The notes: generated by a model not told the origin, from the letters alone. Positions 49,648 to 58,976 are shown, counted from the first letter of the stretch. The stretch: 59,204 bases of DNA from CAZEHS01 sp964511875 (GCA_964511875.1 CAZEHS010000007.1:1-59204); one strand, 5' to 3'. Numbers and translations: made by a program.

Positions 49648-52580
49648 TTGTTCACCCCATATGGTAATTGGAAATCAGTGATCCGTACCATCAGCATATT
49701 CAGGTCGATTTCAAATTTTTCATGCATTGCGATTACATCCTCTTCTTTTTCTGATTTTAGCGCCTCCTGGAACCTGGACGCAGATTCGAACAAAGCCTTT
49801 GCTCCGATATTTCCTGTACTGCTTTTTATCTTATGTACAATCTGGATCGCATCCTTGTAGTTACGCTCTGCAATCATAGGCTTCAAATCCACCAGGACAT
49901 TCTGGTTTTCATGGCAGTATTCTTCCAGTATCATGCTGTACAACTCACGGTTGTTTCCGATCCGGCGGATTCCATCATTTTCGTCAAGTATATCATGGCT
50001 GTCGGCAGTCATTGCAGAATCTTCAGCGATCAGACCTTCCCCGGAACCGTATTTATGGTACTCCTTAAGTGCATCCACCAGGGTACGTATAAGATTTTCA
50101 GGGTCAAATGGCTTACTGATGTAAGTATCCAATCCGAACTTTCTGCATTCATCCTCCACACCTGCAATCGCATCCGCAGTCATGGCAATGATGGGAATCC
50201 TGCTGCCGGTGCTTCGGATCATAGCGGCTGCTTCATACCCGTTCATGACAGGCATATGCAGATCCATCAGGATCAGATCCAATTCAGATGGCTGATTCAT
50301 AAAGAAATCCACTCCTTGACGGCCGTTTTCAGTCAGAGAAACCTTGAATCCCGATTGTTCCAATATGGATTTTGCAATGAACTGATTGGTCTTATTATCT
50401 TCAACAATCAGCACATGGGCCGGCTGCTCGATAATGAACGTGGCTGACAGGTCCGACAGGCTGCTTTCTTCATGGGTCTCGAGTACCTTAATACTGAAAA
50501 TTTCGACAATCCCGTTGTACAGGACAGAAGGTATCAAAGGCTTCGTAATACCAAGATCAATCCTGCTTTCGTCAATCTTCTCGAATACATCCGTACGCAT
50601 GAGGGGCACTGTCATGATGACTCTGGGTTTCATCTGAATTGAAGTGTCTTCATGAATCCTGTCAATGAAGTCGAACGCATCCGCAACCGGAGTCTCATAG
50701 TCGGTAATCAACAGGTCATAAGCCTTCTGTTCAGGATTCTGGGGCGCCTGAAGCTGTCCGATGGCCTCGCTCTCTGTTCGAACAAATGTGGCATCTACAT
50801 TGAAGGCCCCCAGATACAGCTTCAGTAGATTAAGATTTGTTTCGTTCTTCTCCAGAACCAAAGTTCTGATGCCTTGGAAATAGATGGAGCCCCCTTTTTG
50901 TCTTTCTTTCCGCTCCGTTTCCCTGTCAGCTTCAAGGGGCAATCTCATCCTGAAAACAGTCCCCTGACCGGCAGCGCTTTCTATGCGAATACTGCCGTTC
51001 ATCATCTCGACAAGGCTCTTGACTATCGACAGGCCAAGACCAGTCCCTCCGAATCTTCTGGTGATGCTGGAATCCGCCTGCCCGAATGGTTCAAACAGTG
51101 TTTCAAGTTCTTCCGGTGACATGCCTATTCCAGTATCCGTCACACAGAATTCCAGAATGTTCAATCCGGCTGCCGGTGTTCCCTGATGAACGGATACGGA
51201 CACGCTGCCCTTTTCTGTGAACTTGACCGCATTGCTGATTATATTCAGCAGCACCTGTTCGATGCGGGTCGGATCGCCCAGGTAATTACTGGGAAGATTC
51301 GGATCCTTCTGCAGACAAAATTCAATGCCCTGTTCCTCAACCTTGAATGATACGGTACTGATCACTTGCTGTAATACCTTATCCAGGTTGAACGGGACCG
51401 TCTCGATATCGATTTTTCCAGCCTCGATTTTCGAAAAATCCAGGATGTCGTTGATGATTCCAAGCATGTTCCTGGACCCCTGGGCTATTTTGTCCAGGTA
51501 ATTCCGCTGGGTATTGGAAATGTCCGTTTTCCTGATCAGATAGGTCATACCTGTAATAGCGTTGAGAGGCGTTCTTATTTCATGGGACATTCTGGCCAGG
51601 AAGCGTGACTTGATGTGGTTCGCCATATCCGCTTCATCCTTGGCAACCTTCAGGGCCTGTTCAGCTTTAATCCGTTCAGCAATTTCCCTTCGAAGTTTCA
51701 CAATCCAATAAAATGACACGACAAAAATACCCGCAATTGCAATGGCGACAATCGCCAGTATTTCGAGAATTTTCTTGAGGTCCGTCTTATTTTCAACGCC
51801 GATCCAGTGGTTATCGATGGCTAATTTTTCTTCACGGGTAATGGTTGCCAAGCCTTTGTTTATGATGCTTACCAGCTCCGGCCAATCCTTCCTTACTGCA
51901 AAATAGAGATTCTGCTCCACTTCAGAATCCATTTTCAGATATTTGAGATTGGTCAGCCCTTTCGATTTGATGAGATAGATGGAAGTCGCATAATTTCCGA
52001 TAAAAGCTGTTTCCTTGCCTTCCACGACCGCTGTCAGAGCCTCTTCAACTGTTCTATGGAGACTGAGTCCGATATCGGGATAAGACTTCATGAAGCTGTG
52101 GTGAGAGCTGTTTTCCTGGACTGCAACAGTCTTACCCTGCAAATCATCAAATGAATGGATCCTGTTGTCCGCATCGTTCAGTATGATCACACGTATGAAT
52201 GAATAGTATGGGTCTGAGTATAAGAAGTACTTTTCCCGCTCAGGTGTTTTGGATACGCAGGGCAGGACATCCAACTGCCTCTCAACTGCTTTCTCATAAG
52301 CCTCAGACCATGTGAGTCCCGGGGCGATGTCCATTTCGATTCCGACTCTCTCGCTGATCAGACTTATGGTATCTGCTGCAATGCCCTTATAAACCCCGTC
52401 CTTATCAATGAATTCGTATGGAATGAACAGCGGATCCACCCCAAGGTGAATTTTGGGATGCTGTTCAATGAATTTTTTCTCATCAGCCGTCCAAGTGATA
52501 TCACTGCTGACTCCAAATGAAGGCATGACCTGTAAAAGAATGAGCAGCAGAAGGGAAATCATGAACTTGACAGGCTTCAC
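49644..52580 (-). CDS. EvgS/BarA-like hybrid kinase with a solute-binding sensor domain
   Basis: A 978-residue membrane kinase. A signal helix (about 5-22) precedes an SBP_bac_3 periplasmic domain (about 28-265) of the amino-acid-binding type: HLGVDPLFIPYEFIDKDG, VLPCVSKTPEREKYFLYSDP. One transmembrane helix (about 275-298) follows. The kinase core has MSHEIRTPLNAITGM (about 340), NIISNAVKF, DTGIGM and GGTGLGLSI. Two receivers follow, LLITDYETPVAD (about 640) and LILMDLHMPVMNG (about 780), and a C-terminal Hpt with VHKIKSSTGNIG (about 920). All phosphorelay residues are present. Ligand is not known; an amino acid is plausible. Overlaps both neighbours by four bases. Confidence 0.93.
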   Translation of the reverse strand: MKPVKFMISLLLLILLQVMPSFGVSSDITWTADEKKFIEQHPKIHLGVDPLFIPYEFIDKDGVYKGIAADTISLISERVGIEMDIAPGLTWSEAYEKAVERQLDVLPCVSKTPEREKYFLYSDPYYSFIRVIILNDADNRIHSFDDLQGKTVAVQENSSHHSFMKSYPDIGLSLHRTVEEALTAVVEGKETAFIGNYATSIYLIKSKGLTNLKYLKMDSEVEQNLYFAVRKDWPELVSIINKGLATITREEKLAIDNHWIGVENKTDLKKILEILAIVAIAIAGIFVVSFYWIVKLRREIAERIKAEQALKVAKDEADMANHIKSRFLARMSHEIRTPLNAITGMTYLIRKTDISNTQRNYLDKIAQGSRNMLGIINDILDFSKIEAGKIDIETVPFNLDKVLQQVISTVSFKVEEQGIEFCLQKDPNLPSNYLGDPTRIEQVLLNIISNAVKFTEKGSVSVSVHQGTPAAGLNILEFCVTDTGIGMSPEELETLFEPFGQADSSITRRFGGTGLGLSIVKSLVEMMNGSIRIESAAGQGTVFRMRLPLEADRETERKERQKGGSIYFQGIRTLVLEKNETNLNLLKLYLGAFNVDATFVRTESEAIGQLQAPQNPEQKAYDLLITDYETPVADAFDFIDRIHEDTSIQMKPRVIMTVPLMRTDVFEKIDESRIDLGITKPLIPSVLYNGIVEIFSIKVLETHEESSLSDLSATFIIEQPAHVLIVEDNKTNQFIAKSILEQSGFKVSLTENGRQGVDFFMNQPSELDLILMDLHMPVMNGYEAAAMIRSTGSRIPIIAMTADAIAGVEDECRKFGLDTYISKPFDPENLIRTLVDALKEYHKYGSGEGLIAEDSAMTADSHDILDENDGIRRIGNNRELYSMILEEYCHENQNVLVDLKPMIAERNYKDAIQIVHKIKSSTGNIGAKALFESASRFQEALKSEKEEDVIAMHEKFEIDLNMLMVRITDFQLPYGVNK

Positions 52581-53674
52581 ACTATTTCCTCCTCAGCCTG
52601 GATATGCTGTTCATACTGGCAGGAAATCGCATGGATGTCATTAGCAGCTTCAATGAACGTGTCCACGATGACCGGGTCGAATTGTTTGCCCCGTTCGCTC
52701 ACTATGATTGCAAGTGATTCCTCATGTGATATTGCCGATTTGTACACTCTCTTGCTGGTCAGCGCATCATAGACATCGATGATCGCCATCAGCCTTCCAC
52801 TTAGCGGAATATCATCACCTTTCAAACCTTTGGGATATCCGGTGCCATCATAGCGCTCATGATGGGTTCCTACGATTTCTATAGCCGTCATTATGAATGA
52901 TGCCGCATTTTCAACCTTCAGGCTCTTACTAAGCGCTTCAACGCCATGTGTCGTGTGCTGCTTCATGATCTCGAATTCCGGTACGGTCAGCTTCCCGGGC
53001 TTCAGCAGAATATGATCCGGAATCCCCACCTTGCCGATGTCGTGAAGGGGGGCTGTATTGAAGAGTTCGGTGATATAGTCGTCATTCAGAAGCCAGGTGA
53101 ATTTTCCACTGATCCTCAGCTGCTCGCACAGCACCTTCATCATCCACTGGGTCCTAAGACTGTGGTTGCTGGATTCTATATTGCGAACCTCAAGCAGACC
53201 GACCAGTGCTTGGATGGTGATATCCCTGGTGGCCACAAGCTCCCTGGTCCGTTCATCCACCATTATTTCCAGCTGTGCATTGTTCTGTTCAATTGATTTT
53301 TGCGCTTTCTTGAGCCGCAAGTGGATCTCTATCCTTTTTCTTAATGATTCCATATTGAGCGGCTTACGGATATAATCCATAGCCCCGAGATCCAGACCCC
53401 TGATCTCATTCTCAGTTTCATCATGATTCGTAAGAATCAGTGTTACGAGATGTTTGTACGCCGGATCATCACGCATCACCTTGAGCACTTCAAAGCCATC
53501 CATCCTCGGCATATTCAGATCCAGTATCACCAGCTCGAGTGTAGGATCCTGATTCATCATCCCTATCGCTTCAATACCATCGTATGCTAACTGCAGATCA
53601 TAATCATGGAGTATGCTTTTTATGATCAGCATATCGGTTCTTGAATCATCCACTACCAGAATTCTTGCACCCAT
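52577..53674 (-). CDS. Receiver-HD-GYP cyclic di-GMP phosphodiesterase
   Basis: A 365-residue protein with an N-terminal receiver (about 3-120; VILDLNMPRMDG, RKPL) and a C-terminal HD-GYP domain (about 150-350). The HD pair is in PLHDIGKVGIPDHILLKPGKL (quoted in part: PLHDIGKVGIP), the GYP motif in HHERYDGTGYPKGL and the late motif in IDVYDALTSKRVYK. These residues fit an active c-di-GMP hydrolase; HD-GYP enzymes convert c-di-GMP to pGpG or GMP. Phosphorylation of the receiver by the neighbouring kinases would set activity. Start overlaps the EvgS-like gene as ATGA. Confidence 0.94.
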   Translation of the reverse strand: MGARILVVDDSRTDMLIIKSILHDYDLQLAYDGIEAIGMMNQDPTLELVILDLNMPRMDGFEVLKVMRDDPAYKHLVTLILTNHDETENEIRGLDLGAMDYIRKPLNMESLRKRIEIHLRLKKAQKSIEQNNAQLEIMVDERTRELVATRDITIQALVGLLEVRNIESSNHSLRTQWMMKVLCEQLRISGKFTWLLNDDYITELFNTAPLHDIGKVGIPDHILLKPGKLTVPEFEIMKQHTTHGVEALSKSLKVENAASFIMTAIEIVGTHHERYDGTGYPKGLKGDDIPLSGRLMAIIDVYDALTSKRVYKSAISHEESLAIIVSERGKQFDPVIVDTFIEAANDIHAISCQYEQHIQAEEEIV

Positions 53675-53686
53675 AAGTATCGCCCC

Positions 53687-54994
53687 TTAATTCTTATTAG
53701 AGTTGAGAATTTTGTCACCTTCGATTTCAGTCTTCTCCAGAAGCGCCTCAATGGACATTTCGCCCATCATTACCTGATGCAAGCCTGGTGCATAAACCTG
53801 ATCCTTTATCAACTGCCATTTCGGTACAGGTACATCTATGCTTGGATTACTGAATCCTTCAAGAAAAGGAATGAACTCGGGATACTTTTGGAATACCTGA
53901 GAATCCTCCATATCCTTCCTGACCGGGATACGGAAGGGATAGTAGGCATCATGCTCCGGACTGTATTCCCCATCCATGATTTTTCCCTGAGCGGGTTTTG
54001 AAATCAGATAGCGGATCAGATCAAGCGCAGCTTCCTTCTTATCAGGCTCCAGCCCAGCCGGCAGCGCAAGCATCATGGGGCCGACCTCGGAGTGGAGTCC
54101 TATTCTCTCCAGCGGAAGAGCCCCGACACGGAATGGATTTCCGTTTTTTCGGATATCCGTGATTCCCCAAGGTCCCTGAAATTCAAAAGCGACCTTTTGA
54201 TTCCTGAAAGCAGCCATCACCTCAACCCCTGTGTCGTCACGCCAATTCTCTTGGGCATGCGGGCCCAGAATGTTCTTATAGAAATCAAGAGCTGCTGCTG
54301 ACTGTTCGTTGTTTATGGTCACTTTTGTTCCGGATTGGTCTACAAGACTTGATCCGAATCCATAGACGAACTGATTCACCATCCAAGACACATCATTATG
54401 GTTGGCTCCAACCAGTCCAATCCCCTGAGCTTCAGTATTCGCCTCGACTTTTGTCGCTGCTTCAAGTAAGGCCTCCATACTGTCTATCTTACTAATGTCT
54501 ACGCCAGCCTTCAATAGGATATCGTAATTATAAACCAGGGCGACCGAATGACCCAGCCAGGGAACACCGTATTGTCCGCCATCGACAGTTGCCAGCTCCC
54601 ACAATTCAGGATAGAATCCATTCTGTTCATCATTGAAATAGGTCGAAATATCCATAAGCGCTTTCCTATCCCCGAAGTACTGGATATACCGGTAAGGAAG
54701 GACATACACATCGCTGGATTCTGATTCCAAGTCCTTTTCGATGGCATTGAAATCTTCGTCTCCATCAGTCAATGATACGAGATAATCGCTTTTGCCCTCC
54801 GGATCATGGGCATCTACGATCTTTTGGATAGCTTCGCCCCTTCCGGAATATGCTTTCCATGTCAGTCTCATCAGCAGCGGCTTCTTGGATTCTACAGGCA
54901 GGGTTTCTGCCTTCGGTTCCTGTACGCACCCGAGAAGTCCGATAACCGCAAGAAACATTACAAGGTAGACCGCATGTTTTTTTTGTTTGATCAT
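53687..54994 (-). CDS. Extracellular solute-binding lipoprotein without transporter partners
   Basis: A 435-residue family-1 (sugar-type) binding protein. The signal peptide ends in the lipobox IGLLGC (Cys about residue 23). The mature part has LTWKAYSGRGEAIQKIVDAH, VYVLPYRYIQYFG, GQYGVPWLGHSVALVYN and FEFQGPWGITDI, all typical of carbohydrate-binding proteins. No permease or ATPase gene is present; instead the gene overlaps the EAL-kinase gene by four bases and precedes the HD-GYP gene by 12. A sensory role, presenting a ligand to a membrane partner, is inferred. The EAL-kinase itself has no visible transmembrane helix, so the partner may be the EvgS-like kinase. Confidence 0.88.
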   Translation of the reverse strand: MIKQKKHAVYLVMFLAVIGLLGCVQEPKAETLPVESKKPLLMRLTWKAYSGRGEAIQKIVDAHDPEGKSDYLVSLTDGDEDFNAIEKDLESESSDVYVLPYRYIQYFGDRKALMDISTYFNDEQNGFYPELWELATVDGGQYGVPWLGHSVALVYNYDILLKAGVDISKIDSMEALLEAATKVEANTEAQGIGLVGANHNDVSWMVNQFVYGFGSSLVDQSGTKVTINNEQSAAALDFYKNILGPHAQENWRDDTGVEVMAAFRNQKVAFEFQGPWGITDIRKNGNPFRVGALPLERIGLHSEVGPMMLALPAGLEPDKKEAALDLIRYLISKPAQGKIMDGEYSPEHDAYYPFRIPVRKDMEDSQVFQKYPEFIPFLEGFSNPSIDVPVPKWQLIKDQVYAPGLHQVMMGEMSIEALLEKTEIEGDKILNSNKN

Positions 54995-57900
54995 AATGTG
55001 CCTGCTTCCGGTACCTCAATTATAAACGTGCTGCCAACGCCCGCCACAGATTCGCATGAAAGATCCCCGCCATATTGATCAGTTATGATGCTCTTGCTGA
55101 TGCTGAGTCCCAGCCCGGTTCCCTCGCCTGATTGTTTCGTTGTATAAAACGGTTCGAAAATCCGTTTTCGGACGCTTTCGTCCATACCGATCCCGTCATC
55201 CTTAATAACGATACGGATCCGCTCGTTTTCCCTTGTCGTACTGATTGATATTCTACCAAGGCCCTGCTCATTTCGAGCCTTTATTGCGTAAACGGCATTG
55301 ATCAGAATATTCATGATCACCTGCCGCAGCAAGCCCGGATATCCCACATGGATGATTTCCTCCCCAGAGTGGATTTCCAGGGCCGCATGGTATTTGTATT
55401 CATTCTTCAGAAGCCTTGCGACCATCAGAATCTCCTTATTGATTTCAAAGGTTTCCAATTGCGGGATCTCTTCCTTTCTCGAAGCTTTCTTGAGAGACTG
55501 CAACATTTCCTTGATCCGCAAAACCCCGTCCTTAGTGTCTTCTACCGCAGTGAGCAGTTCACCCAGATTCATCGCCGTTCCATCCTGGGATTTTTTAACG
55601 ATGTCGTAGGTGTATTCCAGATTCGATTCCACATAAGCCATGTAATTGTATGTTTCATGACTGATGCCAGCCATCATCGCCCCCAGAGTCGCAAGCTTTT
55701 CCTGTTCTATCAGCATCGCACGGGTGTACACAGCCTTTTCTTCTATTGCTTTCGCTTCAGTCAGATCCTTCTGTATCCCCAGGAACTGAACGGTATCATT
55801 CCACTCGCTCTTAACGGGTACGATTGTGTTTTTACACCAGTAAAGGGAGCCGTCTTTTTTCCTGCTGTTGAACTCCCCTTCCCATACATCACCGCGATTT
55901 ATTGTCTTCCATAAGTCCTCATAGATTTCCCGCGTCGACTCCCCGCTGCTCAACTCTTTGATATTCGATCCAATCAGCTCAACCTCTGAATAGCCGCTCA
56001 ACTCCGAAAATCGCCGGTTCATGGATATGACAACCCCTGCATCATCGGTTACAACGACTCCTGACCCACTCTTTTCAACTGCACTGGACAGCTGTTTGAT
56101 CAGATCATTCTTCATCAGGTCCTCAGTGATATCCTTAGCCATTGAAATAAAAAACCGAACATTTCCATGCCTGTCCCGTACTGCACGGTTTGTCCAGCGA
56201 CAGATTATTCGTTTTCCAGATCGGGTAACATTGTGATTGACCGAATCACCGGTTCCTTGTGAAATAATGCCGTTGATCACATTCATATGGTCCGGAAACG
56301 TCGATTTTCGGACCAACAGCTTGATCATATTCTGTCCCAGGGCTTCATCACGGGTCCAGCCGAATGTCGCTTCTGCTTCCTTGTTCCAATCGATTATTTC
56401 GAAATCCTGTCGCCATACGACCGTCGCAAGCGGTCCATCGTGAAAGAGGGTGCTGTAGGCACCCTGCGTTCCTTGAATGTCCATTATCTTTTCTTCATCG
56501 GCATCATTCTGTTCTATGTACATGTAGGTGGACATATCTCCAGCAGCACCCTTTTTCCCAGTTACGGATACACATTTCCTGGTACCGTCCGCACTCTGCA
56601 TGTAAAAGACGACATTATCCATGTATCCTGATTCCCTCAAGGTTCTGCAATTGATTCTGCATATCTCAAGCTCTTCCTTAGGAACGAGATCAAGGATTGA
56701 CATTTCCCGTAATTCGGATTGTGAGTACCCTGTAAACCTGCAGAAGCTCATGGGCATTCGTATGAAATTGTAGTTTTCATCCAATTCAACCATCATAGCG
56801 GTGCTGAAATCCACTCTTGAAGGACCGGCTGAGCCTGCAGGACCGTATTTATCCTGCGGTCCCATTTTGAACTGCCTGACATCCAGGTCTTTTACAGCTT
56901 CATATCGGATGGGCCTTGATATGCCGTAGCCTTGAATCAGCTTGCATCCGTTTCTATAGAGAAACCGGATCTGTTCTGCTGTTTCAGCACCTTCTGCAAT
57001 GACGTCAATGTTAAGTCCTTTGCCTAAGCGTATGATGGCAATGCAGATGGATGCGCTGCCTATATCCTTGACGGAATTCATGACAAAACTCTTATCGATC
57101 TTGAGAGAGGTGACATCCAGAGAAGTCAGCCTGGCCATGGATGAATAGCCCGTTCCGAAATCGTCAATGGACAGTTTGGCATTCACTCCGATCAGCGCCT
57201 CGGAAATCTCGGAAGCAAGCTCGAAATTGGTTGTTTCTGTAAGCTCGATGATGATTCTATCTGAATTGCACTTCAGTATCTCAAAGAGCCGATTTCTGAA
57301 TCGTTCGTCAAGCAGGTCCTGGGTTGAAAGATTCACATGCACCGGATAGTCACGAGGCTGACTTAACACTTCATCAATCACCCATTCATCAATCTGGGTT
57401 ATCAGATCATTTTCCTCCGCCAGAGCAATGAATTCTCCCGGCTCGACAATTCCAAGTTTTGGGTGATTCCAGCGTACAAGGGCCTCAAGACTTACAATCT
57501 CCCCACGAACAATGTCAACGATTGGCTGATAAAGCAAGAACAATTCCCCTCTACCTACGGCGCTGCTCAAATCCCTGAGAAGGCTTGTTTTGCGGATATC
57601 CTTATCCGTAATCATTTTAATCCTTGTATACATTCCTCTATTATCAAGCTCGGATAAAATCTTGTATGCCAGCCCGAATTCCGGATTGTATTCTTCTCCC
57701 TGGTAAGAAACCATCACACACTGGATACTTACCTGCGCAAACTGGAGCTGTGCGGAATAATCACAGTTCAGGTTTTCCAGAGCCACTCGGATCCTTTCAT
57801 CCCGGATGCTCAGCCCTGCATGGAAAAACATCATGGATTCATCGAGCAATTCATAATCTCCGGACTCTCCCAGAATTTTTTTTATGGCCATACCCGCAGA

Positions 57901-58767
57901 CAAGAACATCTTCAGGTAAACTTCTTTTCCAAGCGTGCGCAGGAGCCTATCCGGTTCGTTTAGGCACAGGATGCCAAAGCATCCCGCATCCGGTGTTATC
58001 CGGTGGTTTTTCAGGATCACCCGGTCCAGCTGCGCCAGTAGTTCACTCCTCCTCAGCCGGTTTACACGGACACCTTTCGGAGGGCGGATCTGCATCTGAA
58101 CATAATAATCCGCATCATAGAATAGCCGATTAAGCCCAATGCTTTTAACCACGGTTTCATGCGGGGTTTTGAAAAGGATATCTGTTTCATAGTAGTGCCT
58201 TCCGGTCATCCGATTGAGCGCAGCTTCAAAATTGCTTCGATCATAAACGAGGATGCTCTCCGATAGCGGTGCGCCTACAGCGACAATCCCTAAGAAATCC
58301 CTTGCGGCTTTGTTGGCATGAACGACGATACCCTGCGCGGTATCGCCGGCCAACTTAAGTATCATCAGGGGATCCGTCGAGAATTCATACATTTCCGCAA
58401 TATCTTCGAATCCCACCCTGCTGTCTTTCTCAGGTGTTTCTATCACACTGAGAAGCGCCGGTTTACCGTCCGATACGATTGGCAGCGACGTTACATCAAC
58501 ACGTTTAATGGCACCTGCCCGTGTAATATGCCTGAATCTGAAATAATTACGTTTTGTCAGGACCGCTGATCTCATCTCTTCCTGAATCTCGTCATTATGC
58601 ATCATATTGATTTCGTAAATATTCATGCTCTTCATGTCCGACAGGGTCCATCCATAAAAATCCAATGCCCCCTTGGACGCATCAAGGATCTTCCCTGTTT
58701 CAGAGTGGATAATCAATATTTTTTTCAAGCTTTCTGAGACGCTCAATGAAATTCCACTATTTTGCAT
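54991..58767 (-). CDS. PAS-EAL-PAS-histidine kinase fusion (c-di-GMP phosphodiesterase and kinase)
   Basis: A 1258-residue soluble protein. Two PAS-like domains (about 10-240) precede a degenerate GGDEF-like region (about 245-405) without a GGDEF motif. The EAL domain (about 415-665) keeps the catalytic residues: LEALVRWNHP, HVNLST, IELTETT, SIDDFGTGYSS, LKIDKSF, AEGAET and QGYGISRP. Three PAS domains follow (about 690-1040), then a kinase: H-box AGISHETYNYM (about 1065), NILINAVYAI, DDGIGMD and GEGTGLGLSIS. The H-box is unusual, with Thr-Tyr-Asn-Tyr after His-Glu, but the His is present. Both activities look possible in one chain. ATG with GGTGG upstream. Confidence 0.9.
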   Translation of the reverse strand: MQNSGISLSVSESLKKILIIHSETGKILDASKGALDFYGWTLSDMKSMNIYEINMMHNDEIQEEMRSAVLTKRNYFRFRHITRAGAIKRVDVTSLPIVSDGKPALLSVIETPEKDSRVGFEDIAEMYEFSTDPLMILKLAGDTAQGIVVHANKAARDFLGIVAVGAPLSESILVYDRSNFEAALNRMTGRHYYETDILFKTPHETVVKSIGLNRLFYDADYYVQMQIRPPKGVRVNRLRRSELLAQLDRVILKNHRITPDAGCFGILCLNEPDRLLRTLGKEVYLKMFLSAGMAIKKILGESGDYELLDESMMFFHAGLSIRDERIRVALENLNCDYSAQLQFAQVSIQCVMVSYQGEEYNPEFGLAYKILSELDNRGMYTRIKMITDKDIRKTSLLRDLSSAVGRGELFLLYQPIVDIVRGEIVSLEALVRWNHPKLGIVEPGEFIALAEENDLITQIDEWVIDEVLSQPRDYPVHVNLSTQDLLDERFRNRLFEILKCNSDRIIIELTETTNFELASEISEALIGVNAKLSIDDFGTGYSSMARLTSLDVTSLKIDKSFVMNSVKDIGSASICIAIIRLGKGLNIDVIAEGAETAEQIRFLYRNGCKLIQGYGISRPIRYEAVKDLDVRQFKMGPQDKYGPAGSAGPSRVDFSTAMMVELDENYNFIRMPMSFCRFTGYSQSELREMSILDLVPKEELEICRINCRTLRESGYMDNVVFYMQSADGTRKCVSVTGKKGAAGDMSTYMYIEQNDADEEKIMDIQGTQGAYSTLFHDGPLATVVWRQDFEIIDWNKEAEATFGWTRDEALGQNMIKLLVRKSTFPDHMNVINGIISQGTGDSVNHNVTRSGKRIICRWTNRAVRDRHGNVRFFISMAKDITEDLMKNDLIKQLSSAVEKSGSGVVVTDDAGVVISMNRRFSELSGYSEVELIGSNIKELSSGESTREIYEDLWKTINRGDVWEGEFNSRKKDGSLYWCKNTIVPVKSEWNDTVQFLGIQKDLTEAKAIEEKAVYTRAMLIEQEKLATLGAMMAGISHETYNYMAYVESNLEYTYDIVKKSQDGTAMNLGELLTAVEDTKDGVLRIKEMLQSLKKASRKEEIPQLETFEINKEILMVARLLKNEYKYHAALEIHSGEEIIHVGYPGLLRQVIMNILINAVYAIKARNEQGLGRISISTTRENERIRIVIKDDGIGMDESVRKRIFEPFYTTKQSGEGTGLGLSISKSIITDQYGGDLSCESVAGVGSTFIIEVPEAGTL

Positions 58768-58807
58768 TTATTCCACCGCCGCCTTGGATTACCTAATGCT
58801 TGGATTT

Positions 58808-58853
58808 GTTATACCCATGCCTGGTATGTAACAAACATTTATCCGATGCCTAA
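58808..58853 (-). promoter_or_regulatory. Promoter region of the EAL-kinase unit with TTAGGCATCGG element
   Basis: On the minus strand TTAGGCATCGG (58853-58843) is followed by TTGTTA (58834-58829), 15 bases and TATAAC (58813-58808). The short spacer makes the promoter weak on its own, which would fit activation through the upstream element. The element matches the one at 36536-36546. Confidence 0.5.
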
Positions 58854-58892
58854 CAAATCCTCATCAAATGCTGAAAAATTCAGCTTACAGGC

Positions 58893-58922
58893 TTGACAAC
58901 TCTTGGAATCAGGTGTTAAGCT
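58893..58922 (+). promoter_or_regulatory. Promoter of the lysine riboswitch transcript
   Basis: A perfect TTGACA (58893-58898) with TAAGCT 18 bases later. The predicted start is about 50 bases before the riboswitch P1 stem. Confidence 0.6.
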
Positions 58923-58976
58923 AAGTTTAATTTACTTTTAGCATTGAATTTTCATACAACTGAATCATTCTTCATA

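Noticed and set aside
58808..58860. Sigma-54 or sigma-28 promoter before the EAL-kinase gene
   Set aside because: GGCAT and CGGATAA words are present, but neither the GG-N10-GC spacing nor the TAAA-N15-GCCGATAA layout fits.
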